Below are positions 17,301 to 25,505 of a stretch of DNA of 64,000 nucleotides, piece after piece; the stretch's first letter is position 1; each line of letters begins with the position of its first letter. The position numbers were made by a program, and so were the translations under genes. The stretch is from Gordonia desulfuricans NBRC 100010 (GTDB lineage: Bacteria > Actinomycetota > Actinomycetes > Mycobacteriales > Mycobacteriaceae): assembly GCF_001485495.1 (NCBI RefSeq), contig NZ_BCNF01000008.1, forward strand, positions 42,232 through 106,231, read 5' to 3'. The notes below the pieces were generated by a model, which was not told the DNA's origin, made no database searches, and saw only the letters and a program-made list of their open reading frames with translations.

Positions 17301-20300
17301 CACCAGCCGGCGTGCTCGGCGACGGTGGCGCCGGTGCCGGTGAATCCGGCCACACGGGCGTCGAGACCGGCCTCCAGTTCGGTGGCCTCGGTCAGCCAGA
17401 TGCGGGCGAGATCCTCGCGGGCGCTGGCCCAGCGGTCGTCCACCAGCACCACCTTGGCCTCGTCGAAGGCCGGGGCGACGGTGCGGGCCCAGTCCGAACC
17501 GAGCTCGTCGCTGACCAGTGCGGCGATCACCGCGTTCGGGTCCTCGACGTTCTCCGGGGTGGAGAGTTCCTCGGCCAGGCCGAGCTTGGACAGCACGGTG
17601 TAGGCGGCCGAGGCCAGGGCCCCGTCGCGACCGGTGATCTGCTCGGTGAACTCACCCAGCGCAGCGGCGTCGACGGTGGCCCCGCCACCGGATTCGGCGG
17701 CCGGCTTGGCCACCGCGATCCCGCGGGCGGCACCGGCGGCGGTGACCGCACGGTCGATCAGTGCGTCGAGGGCGTCGGTGTTGGCGACCGCGCCGTCGAG
17801 CAGGTCACCGAGGTCGCCGCCACGGACGCTTGCGCCCTCACGGGTACCCAGGGCCAGGGCGACGGTGGTGTGCAGACCCCAGCCGGGGCCGAGCTGCCAC
17901 ACGCCGGTGACACGGTCGGTGATGTAGCCCTGGCGCTTGCCGGTGGGGCCGATCACCTTGCGGATCTGGTCGCCGACGGCGTCGGTCAGCACCGAGCCGA
18001 GCGGACGGTAGCCGCGGGCCAGGCTGCTGACGGTGGATGCCAGTGCGGCCATGTCGGCCTCGGCGGCACCGTCGATGGCGCCGAGCCCGAGCTCGCCGCC
18101 GATGTCGAGCAGCAGCTGGTTGCGCCGCGAGGACACACCGTCACAGAGTGCCTCGATGGTGTCGGCGGTACCGATCTGGTCGGTCCGCATCTTGGTCCAC
18201 AGCGCGATCACGGACTTGACCGCATCGGCGGGGCCGAAGGCGATGTCGTCGGGACGCGGGCCTGCGGCCGCGGCGGGAACGACGGCCGGCGCTGCGGCCG
18301 GAACCGGTGCGGCGGTGGCTGTCTCGGCCGCGGGTGCGGCGTCGGCGGGCTCGTCGGCCTCGGGCTCCGGAGCGGAGTCCTGGGCCAGGATGACCGCGCT
18401 GTCGCGTTCGACGTTGACCACCTCGGTGGTCGCCGAGCCGTACTGGTCGAGCTTGAGGGTGTTGGTGGCCAGACCCGCCAGGGTCGGGGCACCCTTCACA
18501 CCGATCTCGACGAAGCGCTGCACACCCAGCCCGTCACGCTCGGAGCCGGCGAACAGCAGTTCCTGGGTCTCGATCCAGCGGACCGGGCTGGCGAACTGCC
18601 AGGCCAGCAGCTCGATCAGCACCACGCGCAGCAGATCGCTGGGGCGTGCGGCCCACGAATCCCAATCGGCGAGAACGGCATCCAGCGGGTCCGAGGGGAC
18701 CAGCGCGGCGATCTCGGCGACGAAGTCGCGGCCCAGGTTGAACAGGCGCGGCACCAGGTTCGGGATGTAGCGGCCGACCAGGATCTCCGGGTCGATCTGC
18801 TCGGGCAGCAGGGCGTCGAGCTTGCCGCGGAACTCCGGCACACCGGCGCGCAGCACGGTGGAGTGGAACGGCACGTCGATGCCGGGCACCACGATGAACG
18901 AACGGCGGCCACCGAATTCCAGACGGCGACGCTCGATCTCGGCCTCGAGGGCCTCCAGGCCCTTGACGGTGCCGGCGATCGCGTACTGCGAACCGAGCAG
19001 GTTGAGGTTGACCACCTCGAGGAACTCGCCCACCTCGGCGCCGACCCCGGCGACGAAGTCGGTGACCTGCGCGTCGTCCAGGCCGAACTGGCTCGGACGG
19101 ATGGCGGCCATACGGTAGTCGCTGCGCCCCTTGGCATCTCGCGGGACGAGGTGGTGCATCGCCTCGCCACGCTGGAAGACCACCTCGAGGACGGCCTCGA
19201 GCGGCAGCACACCGGCGCAGGCGGCCAGGGCGTTGTACTCACCGACCGAGTGGCCACAGGTGATGGCACCCTCGACGAAGCCCCCGGCCTCCTTGAGCTC
19301 GGCGATCTGCGCGACACCCAGGGTGGCCATGGCGACCTGGGTGAACTGCGTCAGGAACAGCACCCCGTCGGGATGGTGGTAGGTGGTGCCACCGGCGACC
19401 AGGGTGGTCGGGTTGTCGCGGACGACGGCCAGGATCGAGAAGCCGAGTGCGGCGCGGGTGTGCTTGTCGGCACGGTCCCAGATCTCGCGGGCGGCCTTGG
19501 ACCGCGACCGGGCGTCGAGGCCCATGCCCTTGTGCTGGATGCCCTGTCCGGGGAAGGCATAGACGGTACGCGGGGCGGCGAGCAGACCGGTCGCGCTCAT
19601 CACCAGGTCGTCGCCCACCTTGCAGGTGACCTCGACGACCTCGCGGCCGGCGTCGAGACCGACGCGGTCGGCGCGCACGGTGATCTCGTCACCGGTGCGC
19701 ACCATGCCCAGGTAGCGGGCGGTCCAGCCGAGCAGCGGACGCGGCGACGGCAGCGGGTTCTTCGCGTCGGTGGCGGTCACCACCTGCTGCGCGGCCGCCG
19801 ACAGCCACATACCGTGGACGATCGGGTCACCGAGACCGGCCAGCTTGGCGGCCGAGGCATCGGTGTGGATCGGGTTGCGGTCACCGGAGACCGCGGCGAA
19901 GCCGTGCATCCGCGCGGGGGCGGTGATGGTGGCGATGCGCAGCGGCTTGCGGGTGGCCGACCGCTCGTCGTCGAGGGCGCCACCGGCACGTGCCGGGTCG
20001 GCCAGTTCGGCCTCGCCCAGGCGGCCGCGGATGGCGAAGCGCTCGGCCATCACCGCGACCGGGGTGTCACCGTCACGGATGTCGACCGACACCTCCACGA
20101 CGCGGCCGACCTCGGTGTCGGCGACCGCACCGAGGGTGGCGGTGACGACGAGTTCGGTTGCCGCAGCCGGGATCTGACCGGTGACCTCGACGGCGTGGTC
20201 GAGGTGCACCAGGTCGAGCAGGCCCTCGACCACCGACAGTCCGGCGTCGGTGGTGGCCGCACCGATGACGCTGAAGACGCTCGGCCAGCAGGAGCGGACC

Positions 20301-23300
20301 AGGGTGTCGGGGACGGCGAAGCCGTAGGGCTGCGCCGGGGTGGTCGGGTGCAGATGCGCCGGCAGGGTGTAGCCGGTCACCGCGGCGTGGTCGGCGACCG
20401 AGTCGGGCTGCCAGGCGACGGTGGTGGTGGACACTCCCCCGGTGACCGGGGCGAGGGACCCGCCCGCGGCGACGGTGAGGATCTCGCGCATCGCGGTCGA
20501 GGCGTCGTCGGCGAGCACCCGCGGGGCGCCGCCGTCACGCAGGGAGATGTCGACCAGCAGCGGGATACGCACGGACGTACCGGAGATCGGCACGACCAGG
20601 TCGAAACGGTCCTCGGTGATGTGCTCGAGCACCGCGCCGGACGGCTCGTGCTCGGCGCGCTCGCCGGAGATCACGGTCCAGCGATCGCGGTCGCCGAGTC
20701 GTGCGATCGGGCTCGGCACCATACGGCCGGCCCAGTTGACGTCGTCGGCCTCGAGCACGGTGGTCAGCGCGCCGTCGGCCTCGACCAGTCCGGCCTGCTT
20801 GCGCGACTCCACCGGCACCGGGGTCTCCCCCGCCGCCGACAGATCGGACACGACGCGGGCCTCGAAGCGGTCGAGCAGGTCACCGACCGGCTCATCGACC
20901 CGGGTGATACCGGCGACGGCCACCGGGCCGGGGATGATGCACACGGCGTCGGCCGGGTAGCGGGCGTCGTGGGCCTGCCACAGCGAGTCGCTGCGCCACC
21001 AGCGGCGGACGTCCTTGTCGATCACCGGGACGAAGTTGACCGGCTTGCCGGGGGTGCGGCACAGCTCGAGGAAGAACGCGACGTCGGCCGGATGCAGCAG
21101 ATCCACCTCGACCGACGGGTAGACACCGACGAGGGCGTCGATCGCGGCATGCGGATCGGCGACGGCGGTGGCCTCGGCGAACATGGTGGGGATCTCGCCC
21201 GAGTCCTGCGGGTTCATCCGGGCCTCGGTGCGGCGCAGCATGTCGACGAAGCGCTGCTGCCAGGTGATGTCGGCCCACGGGAGCTGGTCGTCGTTGGCGT
21301 CGCCCACCGCGAGGGTGGCGTAGCGGTCGAGCCAGGCGTGGTAGGTCATGTCGGCGACGTCGCCGAAGTAGGGCTTGGCGGTCGGTGCCATCGCGGCGAT
21401 GATCTCGTCGCGGCGTTCGGCGACGGCGTCGGCGTCACCGGCGACGTCGTCGAGCAGGCGACCGCAGCGCGAGGCGGCGTTGTCGACCTCGTGGATGTCG
21501 GCGCCGAGCTGGCTTCGGCCCGAGGCCATTCCGGCGGTGGCGCGACCGGCACCGATCCACTCGTCACAACCGACGGTGTCGACCAGCAACTGCTTGACCT
21601 CGGGAGCGGTGGTGGCCTCCTTGGTGGCCATCGCGGCGGTGCCCACCAGGATGCCGTCGAGCGGCATGGCCGGGAATCCGTGCTCGGTGGCCCAGGCGCC
21701 GGTGAGGTAGCTGCTGGCGCGCTCGGGGGTACCGATGCCGCCGCCGACGCAGATCACGACGTTCGGGCGGGCGCGCAGCTCACCGTAGGTCGACAGCAGC
21801 AGGTCGTCGAGGTCTTCCCAGGAGTGGTGACCACCGGCGCGACCACCCTCGATCTGCACGATCACCGGGTGGTGCGGGACCTCCGCGGCGATCCGGATGA
21901 CCGAGCGGATCTGCTCGACGGTGCCGGGCTTGAAGGCGACGTAGCGCAGGCCGGCCTCGACGAGCTCGTCGACCAGCGCGACGGCCTCGTCGAGTTCGGG
22001 GATACCGGCGGTGACGATCACGCCGTCCAGCGGGGCGCCCTGGGCGCGGTGCTTCTGCACGAGGCGCTTGCCGCCGAGCTGCAGCTTCCACAGGTAGGGG
22101 TCGAGGAACAGCGAGTTGAACTGTGCCTGACGGCCGGGTTCGAGCAGCTCGGTGAGCTTGGCGACGTTGTCGGCGAGGATCGCCTCGGTGACCTGGCCAC
22201 CGCCGGCGAGCTCGGCCCAGTGGCCGGCGTTGGCCGCGGCGGCGACGATCGCCGGGTCGACGGTGGTCGGGGTCATGCCGGCCAGCAGCATCGGCGAACG
22301 GCCGGTCAGACGCGTGAAGGCGGTCTCGACCACCTGGCGTCCGTCGGGCAGCTCGACGAGGCTGGGCGCGAACTCGTTCCAGCGTCGGGCCACCTCGGGG
22401 ATTCCGCCGGGGCTGAACAGGTTTCGCTGTCCGCCACGGGTCGCAGCGGCCACCAGGCCGACGCCCTGGCCACGGACCAGCGGCGAGGCCAGACGGGTGG
22501 CGAGGTCGCCGGGACCGAGGTCGAGGATCCAGGAGGCGCCGGCGGCGACGGCCGAATCGACGGTGCCGACCCAGTCGACGGTCTCCACCAGGATCTCGCG
22601 AGCGAAGCGGGCGGCGAGTTCGACGTCGATGCCGCAGACCCGGGCCCACTCGGAGACCAGGTCCACCGCGGCGGCCATCGCCGGGTGGTGGAAGGCGACG
22701 CTGACGCTCAGGTGGTCGAAGGTCGGGTCGAACGGCGCACCGCCGGTGACCTTGCGCTTGCGCTCGTCGGCCTCCTCGGCGGCAACCTTCTCGCAGTGGG
22801 CGGCGAAGCCCTTGAGGTGACGGGGGGCGCCGGACAGGACCACCGAGGTGCGGCTGTTGCGGATCGCCACGACCGGAGCGGTCTCGAGCTCGGCGCCGGT
22901 GAGACCGGCGCGGTAGTCGGCGAGGAGGGCGTCGATGCGCTCGGGACGGATGCCGGTGACCGCCAGCATCGGGGTGCCGTCGCCGGCGGTGGCCAGACCG
23001 CGACGACGGGCGACGATGGTGCCCGCGGCGCCGATCAGGTGCGCGATCGCCAGGAGACCGCCCTGACCGGATTCGGCGATCTCGCCGTTGACGCCGACCG
23101 CACCGGTCGCGAGGGTGCCCTGGGAGTGGCCGATCACGGCGGCCGGGGTGATCTGCGCGGTGTCGAGGCCCTGCTTCTTGAGGGACTCGATCGCGGCGAG
23201 CTGGGTCAGCAGGACGCCAGGCCCGGACAGGGTGAAGTCGGCGAGCTCGGCCTCGGCCGGCACGGTCTCTTCGGCGTCGAGTGCGTGGACCCAGGTCAGC

Positions 23301-23563
23301 GGGTGGAAGCCGTCGGGGCGGGCCATGGTGACCTGCTCGGCGACCGGCTCGACGAGACGCTCGGCGGCATCGACGATCGCCGCGATGCGATGCTCGAGGT
23401 CGGCGTCGATCACCAGTTCCGCGAGGGTCGGCAGCCATGCCGCGCCCTGACCGCCGAAGCTGATTGCGTACGGTTCGCCGCCGGTGAGGCGGTCGATCAG
23501 TGTCTGCGTGGCGCGCCCACTGTGGGCGGCGCCGGCTCCGGTGCGGTGGTGATCGACGGTCAC
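14336..23563 (-). CDS. fas: type I fatty acid synthase
   Basis: 3075 residues from the GTG at 23563, with AGGAGG 4 nt upstream (Rv2524c is 3069). This cytosolic multienzyme makes C16-C26 acyl-CoAs that feed membrane lipids and mycolate synthesis. Domains in order: acetyltransferase (GHSQG, Ser about 146), FMN enoyl reductase (GRAGGHHSWED about 572), MaoC-like dehydratase (GDRNPIHTD about 1229), malonyl/palmitoyl transferase (GHSVG about 1438), Ala/Pro linker, ACP (GVSSRRNQLL, Ser about 1810), ketoreductase (VTGASKGSI about 2126) and ketosynthase (Cys in ACATAAVS about 2720). acpS follows at 2 nt. The intact length and motifs indicate a working enzyme. Confidence 0.97.
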   Translation of the reverse strand: MTVDHHRTGAGAAHSGRATQTLIDRLTGGEPYAISFGGQGAAWLPTLAELVIDADLEHRIAAIVDAAERLVEPVAEQVTMARPDGFHPLTWVHALDAEETVPAEAELADFTLSGPGVLLTQLAAIESLKKQGLDTAQITPAAVIGHSQGTLATGAVGVNGEIAESGQGGLLAIAHLIGAAGTIVARRRGLATAGDGTPMLAVTGIRPERIDALLADYRAGLTGAELETAPVVAIRNSRTSVVLSGAPRHLKGFAAHCEKVAAEEADERKRKVTGGAPFDPTFDHLSVSVAFHHPAMAAAVDLVSEWARVCGIDVELAARFAREILVETVDWVGTVDSAVAAGASWILDLGPGDLATRLASPLVRGQGVGLVAAATRGGQRNLFSPGGIPEVARRWNEFAPSLVELPDGRQVVETAFTRLTGRSPMLLAGMTPTTVDPAIVAAAANAGHWAELAGGGQVTEAILADNVAKLTELLEPGRQAQFNSLFLDPYLWKLQLGGKRLVQKHRAQGAPLDGVIVTAGIPELDEAVALVDELVEAGLRYVAFKPGTVEQIRSVIRIAAEVPHHPVIVQIEGGRAGGHHSWEDLDDLLLSTYGELRARPNVVICVGGGIGTPERASSYLTGAWATEHGFPAMPLDGILVGTAAMATKEATTAPEVKQLLVDTVGCDEWIGAGRATAGMASGRSQLGADIHEVDNAASRCGRLLDDVAGDADAVAERRDEIIAAMAPTAKPYFGDVADMTYHAWLDRYATLAVGDANDDQLPWADITWQQRFVDMLRRTEARMNPQDSGEIPTMFAEATAVADPHAAIDALVGVYPSVEVDLLHPADVAFFLELCRTPGKPVNFVPVIDKDVRRWWRSDSLWQAHDARYPADAVCIIPGPVAVAGITRVDEPVGDLLDRFEARVVSDLSAAGETPVPVESRKQAGLVEADGALTTVLEADDVNWAGRMVPSPIARLGDRDRWTVISGERAEHEPSGAVLEHITEDRFDLVVPISGTSVRIPLLVDISLRDGGAPRVLADDASTAMREILTVAAGGSLAPVTGGVSTTTVAWQPDSVADHAAVTGYTLPAHLHPTTPAQPYGFAVPDTLVRSCWPSVFSVIGAATTDAGLSVVEGLLDLVHLDHAVEVTGQIPAAATELVVTATLGAVADTEVGRVVEVSVDIRDGDTPVAVMAERFAIRGRLGEAELADPARAGGALDDERSATRKPLRIATITAPARMHGFAAVSGDRNPIHTDASAAKLAGLGDPIVHGMWLSAAAQQVVTATDAKNPLPSPRPLLGWTARYLGMVRTGDEITVRADRVGLDAGREVVEVTCKVGDDLVMSATGLLAAPRTVYAFPGQGIQHKGMGLDARSRSKAAREIWDRADKHTRAALGFSILAVVRDNPTTLVAGGTTYHHPDGVLFLTQFTQVAMATLGVAQIAELKEAGGFVEGAITCGHSVGEYNALAACAGVLPLEAVLEVVFQRGEAMHHLVPRDAKGRSDYRMAAIRPSQFGLDDAQVTDFVAGVGAEVGEFLEVVNLNLLGSQYAIAGTVKGLEALEAEIERRRLEFGGRRSFIVVPGIDVPFHSTVLRAGVPEFRGKLDALLPEQIDPEILVGRYIPNLVPRLFNLGRDFVAEIAALVPSDPLDAVLADWDSWAARPSDLLRVVLIELLAWQFASPVRWIETQELLFAGSERDGLGVQRFVEIGVKGAPTLAGLATNTLKLDQYGSATTEVVNVERDSAVILAQDSAPEPEADEPADAAPAAETATAAPVPAAAPAVVPAAAAGPRPDDIAFGPADAVKSVIALWTKMRTDQIGTADTIEALCDGVSSRRNQLLLDIGGELGLGAIDGAAEADMAALASTVSSLARGYRPLGSVLTDAVGDQIRKVIGPTGKRQGYITDRVTGVWQLGPGWGLHTTVALALGTREGASVRGGDLGDLLDGAVANTDALDALIDRAVTAAGAARGIAVAKPAAESGGGATVDAAALGEFTEQITGRDGALASAAYTVLSKLGLAEELSTPENVEDPNAVIAALVSDELGSDWARTVAPAFDEAKVVLVDDRWASAREDLARIWLTEATELEAGLDARVAGFTGTGATVAEHAGWWQAKAAAAGNPVHERAFGEIVSAAQAPGTGRWSNEVAVVTGASKGSIAASVVGGLLAGGATVVATTSRLDSGRLAFYKELYRTHARHDAALWVAPANMASYTDIDDLVAWLGGEQTENLGGTTAVVKPALKPTLLFPFAAPRVAGDLTDAGGRAELEMKVLLWSVERLIAGLSDIGADHDLAARLHVVLPGSPNRGLFGGDGAYGESKAALDALTNRWAAEDWGSRTTLAHALIGWVKGTGLMGHNDGLVDAVEAAGVRTWTTEEMATNLLGLCEANTRATARETAVTADFTGGLDPSIDLKALASQAADAAGPDTDEAVDADEQITVAALPAPARAKQGLRPEWAPIDARPEDLVVIVGAGELGPYGSARTRFEMEVDEKLSAAGVLELAWNTGMINWDTAPKPGWYDTESGDPVAESEIAERYHDAVVERCGIRRYADDGAMIDNTSPLMTSVFLDEDLTFTVASEAEARAFASAEPGKTRVVADEETGEWKVTRLAGTEIRVPRKFALTRTVGGQIPTGFDPTRWGVSADMVESIDRVALWNLVATVDAFLSSGFTPSELMRWVHPGLVANTQGTGMGGMTSMRELYINTLLGEAKANDILQEALPNIVAAHVVQSYIGSYGAMIHPVAACATAAVSVEEGVDKIRLGKALFAVAGGFDDLGIEGIVGFGDMSATAESAKMAARGIDERRYSRANDRRRGGFVESQGGGTILLARGDVAAQMGLPVLGVVAWAQSFGDGVHTSIPAPGLGALGAARGATDSPLACALSALGVGADDVAVVSKHDTSTRANDPNESELHERLAGAIGRGDGAPLFVVSQKSLTGHAKGGAAAFQLIGLCQVLRDGVIPPNRSLDCVDEKMREYPHLVWPRETLRMGERFPLKAGLLTSLGFGHVSGLIAVVHPEAFIASLPEAQREVYRTAAAERERNGNQRLLEAMCGGEAAYRRPANRRFDEALDEHDAEAGLLLDPSARLSATDAYATPGYAG

Positions 23564-24029
23564 ATGGCCTCCTGATGGCTTCGTGATGTATGGCAACCCG
23601 AGCCGACCCCGGACATGCGGTATCGCGACCTCACCCGGGTGTTCGCCGGCCTGGCCCTCTGGTTGCACTGTTTTGCGAACGCGCCTGTTGGACAATCACT
23701 TCAGGGATCATGTCTCGGCTTCGAGACACCATCGACGTGTTCGTGAGCACCATCATGGCACACAAAAGTGAGGGATTCCTCATGTTCAGACCTGACCCCT
23801 CGGTATACTCACGAGTATTCCGACGGGTAACAAAGGCCTTTTCCGATCCCCTTTTTCACCCGCCGACAATCACGGCAGTTCACGGCATATTTTCAGCCAC
23901 CGAGCGATCGCTCCGCAGGTCAGAGATGGTTCGTTATTTAATCGTTATGTGACGTGTGACACTAAATGAATGTGCTGGTGGCGGGCCACCGCGCACACCG
24001 TGGGCTACTCCCACGTAAGGTCATCGAAC
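23564..24029. promoter_or_regulatory. divergent regulatory region between fas and the HIT gene
   Basis: 466 bp, markedly more AT-rich than its surroundings between about 23740 and 23965. It holds four dyads: TGTCTCG-GCTT-CGAGACA (23711-23728), TGAGG-GATT-CCTCA (23769-23782), ATACTC-AC-GAGTAT (23805-23818) and the 12-bp palindrome GAGCGATCGCTC (23902-23913). These are candidate sites for regulators such as FasR, known to act on fas in mycobacteria; which site it would use cannot be told from sequence. No reliable gene was found inside. Confidence 0.5.
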
Positions 24030-24461
24030 ATGACCGACTGTGTCTTCTGCGACATCGTGTCGGGGACGTCGCCGGCCCGGATCGTCTACTCCGACGATCA
24101 CGTCGTCGGCTTCCTCGACATCCGGCCCATCGTGCGGGGACACACCCTGATCGTCCCCCGGCGACATTCCGCCGGGCTTGCCGATCTCGACCCCGACGCC
24201 GGAGCCCGTGTGCTCTGGGCGGGCCAGAAGGTCGCCGCCGCGATGCGCTCGTCGGAGTTGTCGGCCGACGGGATCAACCTGGCGATCAACGACGGCCGCG
24301 CCGCATTCCAGACGGTCTTCCACACGCACCTGCACGTCGTGCCGCGCACCGACGGCGATCGGGTCCGATTCGTCCGCGGCCTGGTGGTCCGGCGTGATCC
24401 CGACCCGGACACCACCGCACGCATCCTGCGGGATGCCCTGACCGCAGAGGACCATTCATGA
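24030..24461 (+). CDS. HIT family nucleotide hydrolase/transferase
   Basis: 143 residues. It starts CVFCDIVSG and carries the histidine triad in HTHLHVVPR near residue 105, with GHTLIVPRRH before it, as in HIT proteins that act on AMP-linked nucleotides or lysyl-AMP. Substrate not predictable. The ATG at 24030 has AAGG 9 nt upstream. Its TGA overlaps the start of the sirtuin gene (ATGA), so the two form an operon. Confidence 0.88.
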   Translation: MTDCVFCDIVSGTSPARIVYSDDHVVGFLDIRPIVRGHTLIVPRRHSAGLADLDPDAGARVLWAGQKVAAAMRSSELSADGINLAINDGRAAFQTVFHTHLHVVPRTDGDRVRFVRGLVVRRDPDPDTTARILRDALTAEDHS

Positions 24462-25264
24462 CCACCGGCACCCCGACCATCCCCGACGAGGTGGTCGCGA
24501 CAGTCGCCGACGCCGGCTGGATCACGGTCTTCAGCGGTGCAGGAATGTCTGCCGACAGCGGCGTCCCCACCTTCCGGGACGCACAGACCGGACTGTGGGA
24601 GAACTTCGATCCGGCAACGATCGCCTCCCCCGAGGCATGGGACGCCGATCCGGCGCTGGTCTGGGGTTGGTACCACTGGCGTGCGCATCTGGTCCGGGAT
24701 GCCCGCCCCAACGCCGGGCATCTGGCCCTGGCCGAGCTGTCGTCGGTGGGCGCCGGCGACGACGAGCGTGCGCTGATGGTGGTGACTCAGAACGTCGACG
24801 ACCTGCACGAACGTGCCGGAACTCCGGTACTCAGTCATCTACACGGCAGCCTGTTCGCACCCCGCTGCTCGGTGTGCGACACCCCCTACGACGGGCCGGA
24901 CGCCGATTCGGCGGTCGAGCCCGAGGGTTCGAAACACGACCCGCGGCTCACCCCGCCGACGTGTGCGGTCTGCGGCGGGGCCGTCCGGCCCGGGATCGTG
25001 TGGTTCGGCGAGCATCTGCCCGCCGACGCCTGGGAGCGGGCGGAGAACGCCTTCCGTGGCGCCGACGTCGTCCTCGTGGTCGGTACCAGCGGCATCGTCT
25101 ACCCGGCCGCATCACTGCCCGAACGAGCCGCGGCGTCCGGGGTCCCCGTGATCGAGATCAATCCCGAGCCGTCGGCCCTGACCGAGGTCGCGACCCACAG
25201 CATCCGAGCCGGCGCGGCCACCGCCCTACCCGCACTCGTCGACGCGATCCGTCGTCGGGGGTGA
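24458..25264 (+). CDS. NAD-dependent protein deacylase, sirtuin (CobB-like)
   Basis: 268 residues. It removes acyl groups from lysines at the cost of NAD+, giving nicotinamide. Motifs are FSGAGMSADSGVPTFR for NAD, TQNVDDLHERAG, catalytic His in HLHGS near 128, two zinc CxxC pairs (CSVC and CAVC) and WFGEHLP. Tyr72 and Arg75 in WYHWR match the YxxR pair that lets class III sirtuins (CobB, SIRT5) take succinyl or malonyl lysines. Coupled to the HIT gene by ATGA overlap. The PncA/PncB salvage genes that would recycle nicotinamide lie elsewhere in the window. Confidence 0.9.
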   Translation: MTTGTPTIPDEVVATVADAGWITVFSGAGMSADSGVPTFRDAQTGLWENFDPATIASPEAWDADPALVWGWYHWRAHLVRDARPNAGHLALAELSSVGAGDDERALMVVTQNVDDLHERAGTPVLSHLHGSLFAPRCSVCDTPYDGPDADSAVEPEGSKHDPRLTPPTCAVCGGAVRPGIVWFGEHLPADAWERAENAFRGADVVLVVGTSGIVYPAASLPERAAASGVPVIEINPEPSALTEVATHSIRAGAATALPALVDAIRRRG

Positions 25265-25313
25265 CCAGCCGGCTCGACTCCGAGGTGGTCACCTCCGACA
25301 CTCGGCCGACAGA

Positions 25314-25443
25314 GGTTTCGACACGCCTCGTCGCTCCGCTCCTCACCGGCTCAACCATCAACCGCCAACTGCCAACCGCCACAACATATTTTGATGGTTG
25401 AGCCGGGACCGAGCCCGAAGGGCGAGGACCCGTGTCGAAACCC
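25314..25443. repeat. 130-bp imperfect palindrome of a dispersed repeat family
   Basis: The left arm runs from GGTTTCGACACG (25314) to CCGGCTCAACCATCA (25360). The right arm mirrors it from TGATGGTTGAGCCGG (25392) to CGTGTCGAAACC (25443). Arm ends are perfect, the middle is degenerate, and the 31-nt centre is AT-rich. It lies between convergent genes, the sirtuin and the helicase. The same outer sequences recur at 63695-64000, so this is a mobile or REP-like element. Confidence 0.85.
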
Positions 25444-25505
25444 GGTGACACGACGATGTCGGCGACCACCTCCGGCGGTGGCCACGTGCCGAGCCCGGCT
25501 GCCGG

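Noticed and set aside
16745..23575. A 2276-codon open frame on the plus strand, antisense to fas
   Set aside because: It is a by-product of high GC in codon position three of fas. It has Gly/Arg/Asp-rich composition without domains, while fas has complete catalytic motifs.
23782..23952. A 56-codon frame in the fas-HIT gap with GAGGGA before its ATG
   Set aside because: Third codon positions are not GC-rich as in the real genes here, and the product has no recognisable feature. The putative ribosome site is part of a dyad. Regulatory DNA is the better reading.
23941..23975. CRP-type site (TGTGA then GACACT) before the HIT gene
   Set aside because: The second half-site does not match the TCACA expected at the right spacing.
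24458..25264. Sir2 gene as part of a defence system such as Thoeris or DSR
   Set aside because: It is a full-length zinc-binding deacylase with all catalytic residues, coupled to a HIT gene, unlike the NADase Sir2 domains fused or paired in defence systems.
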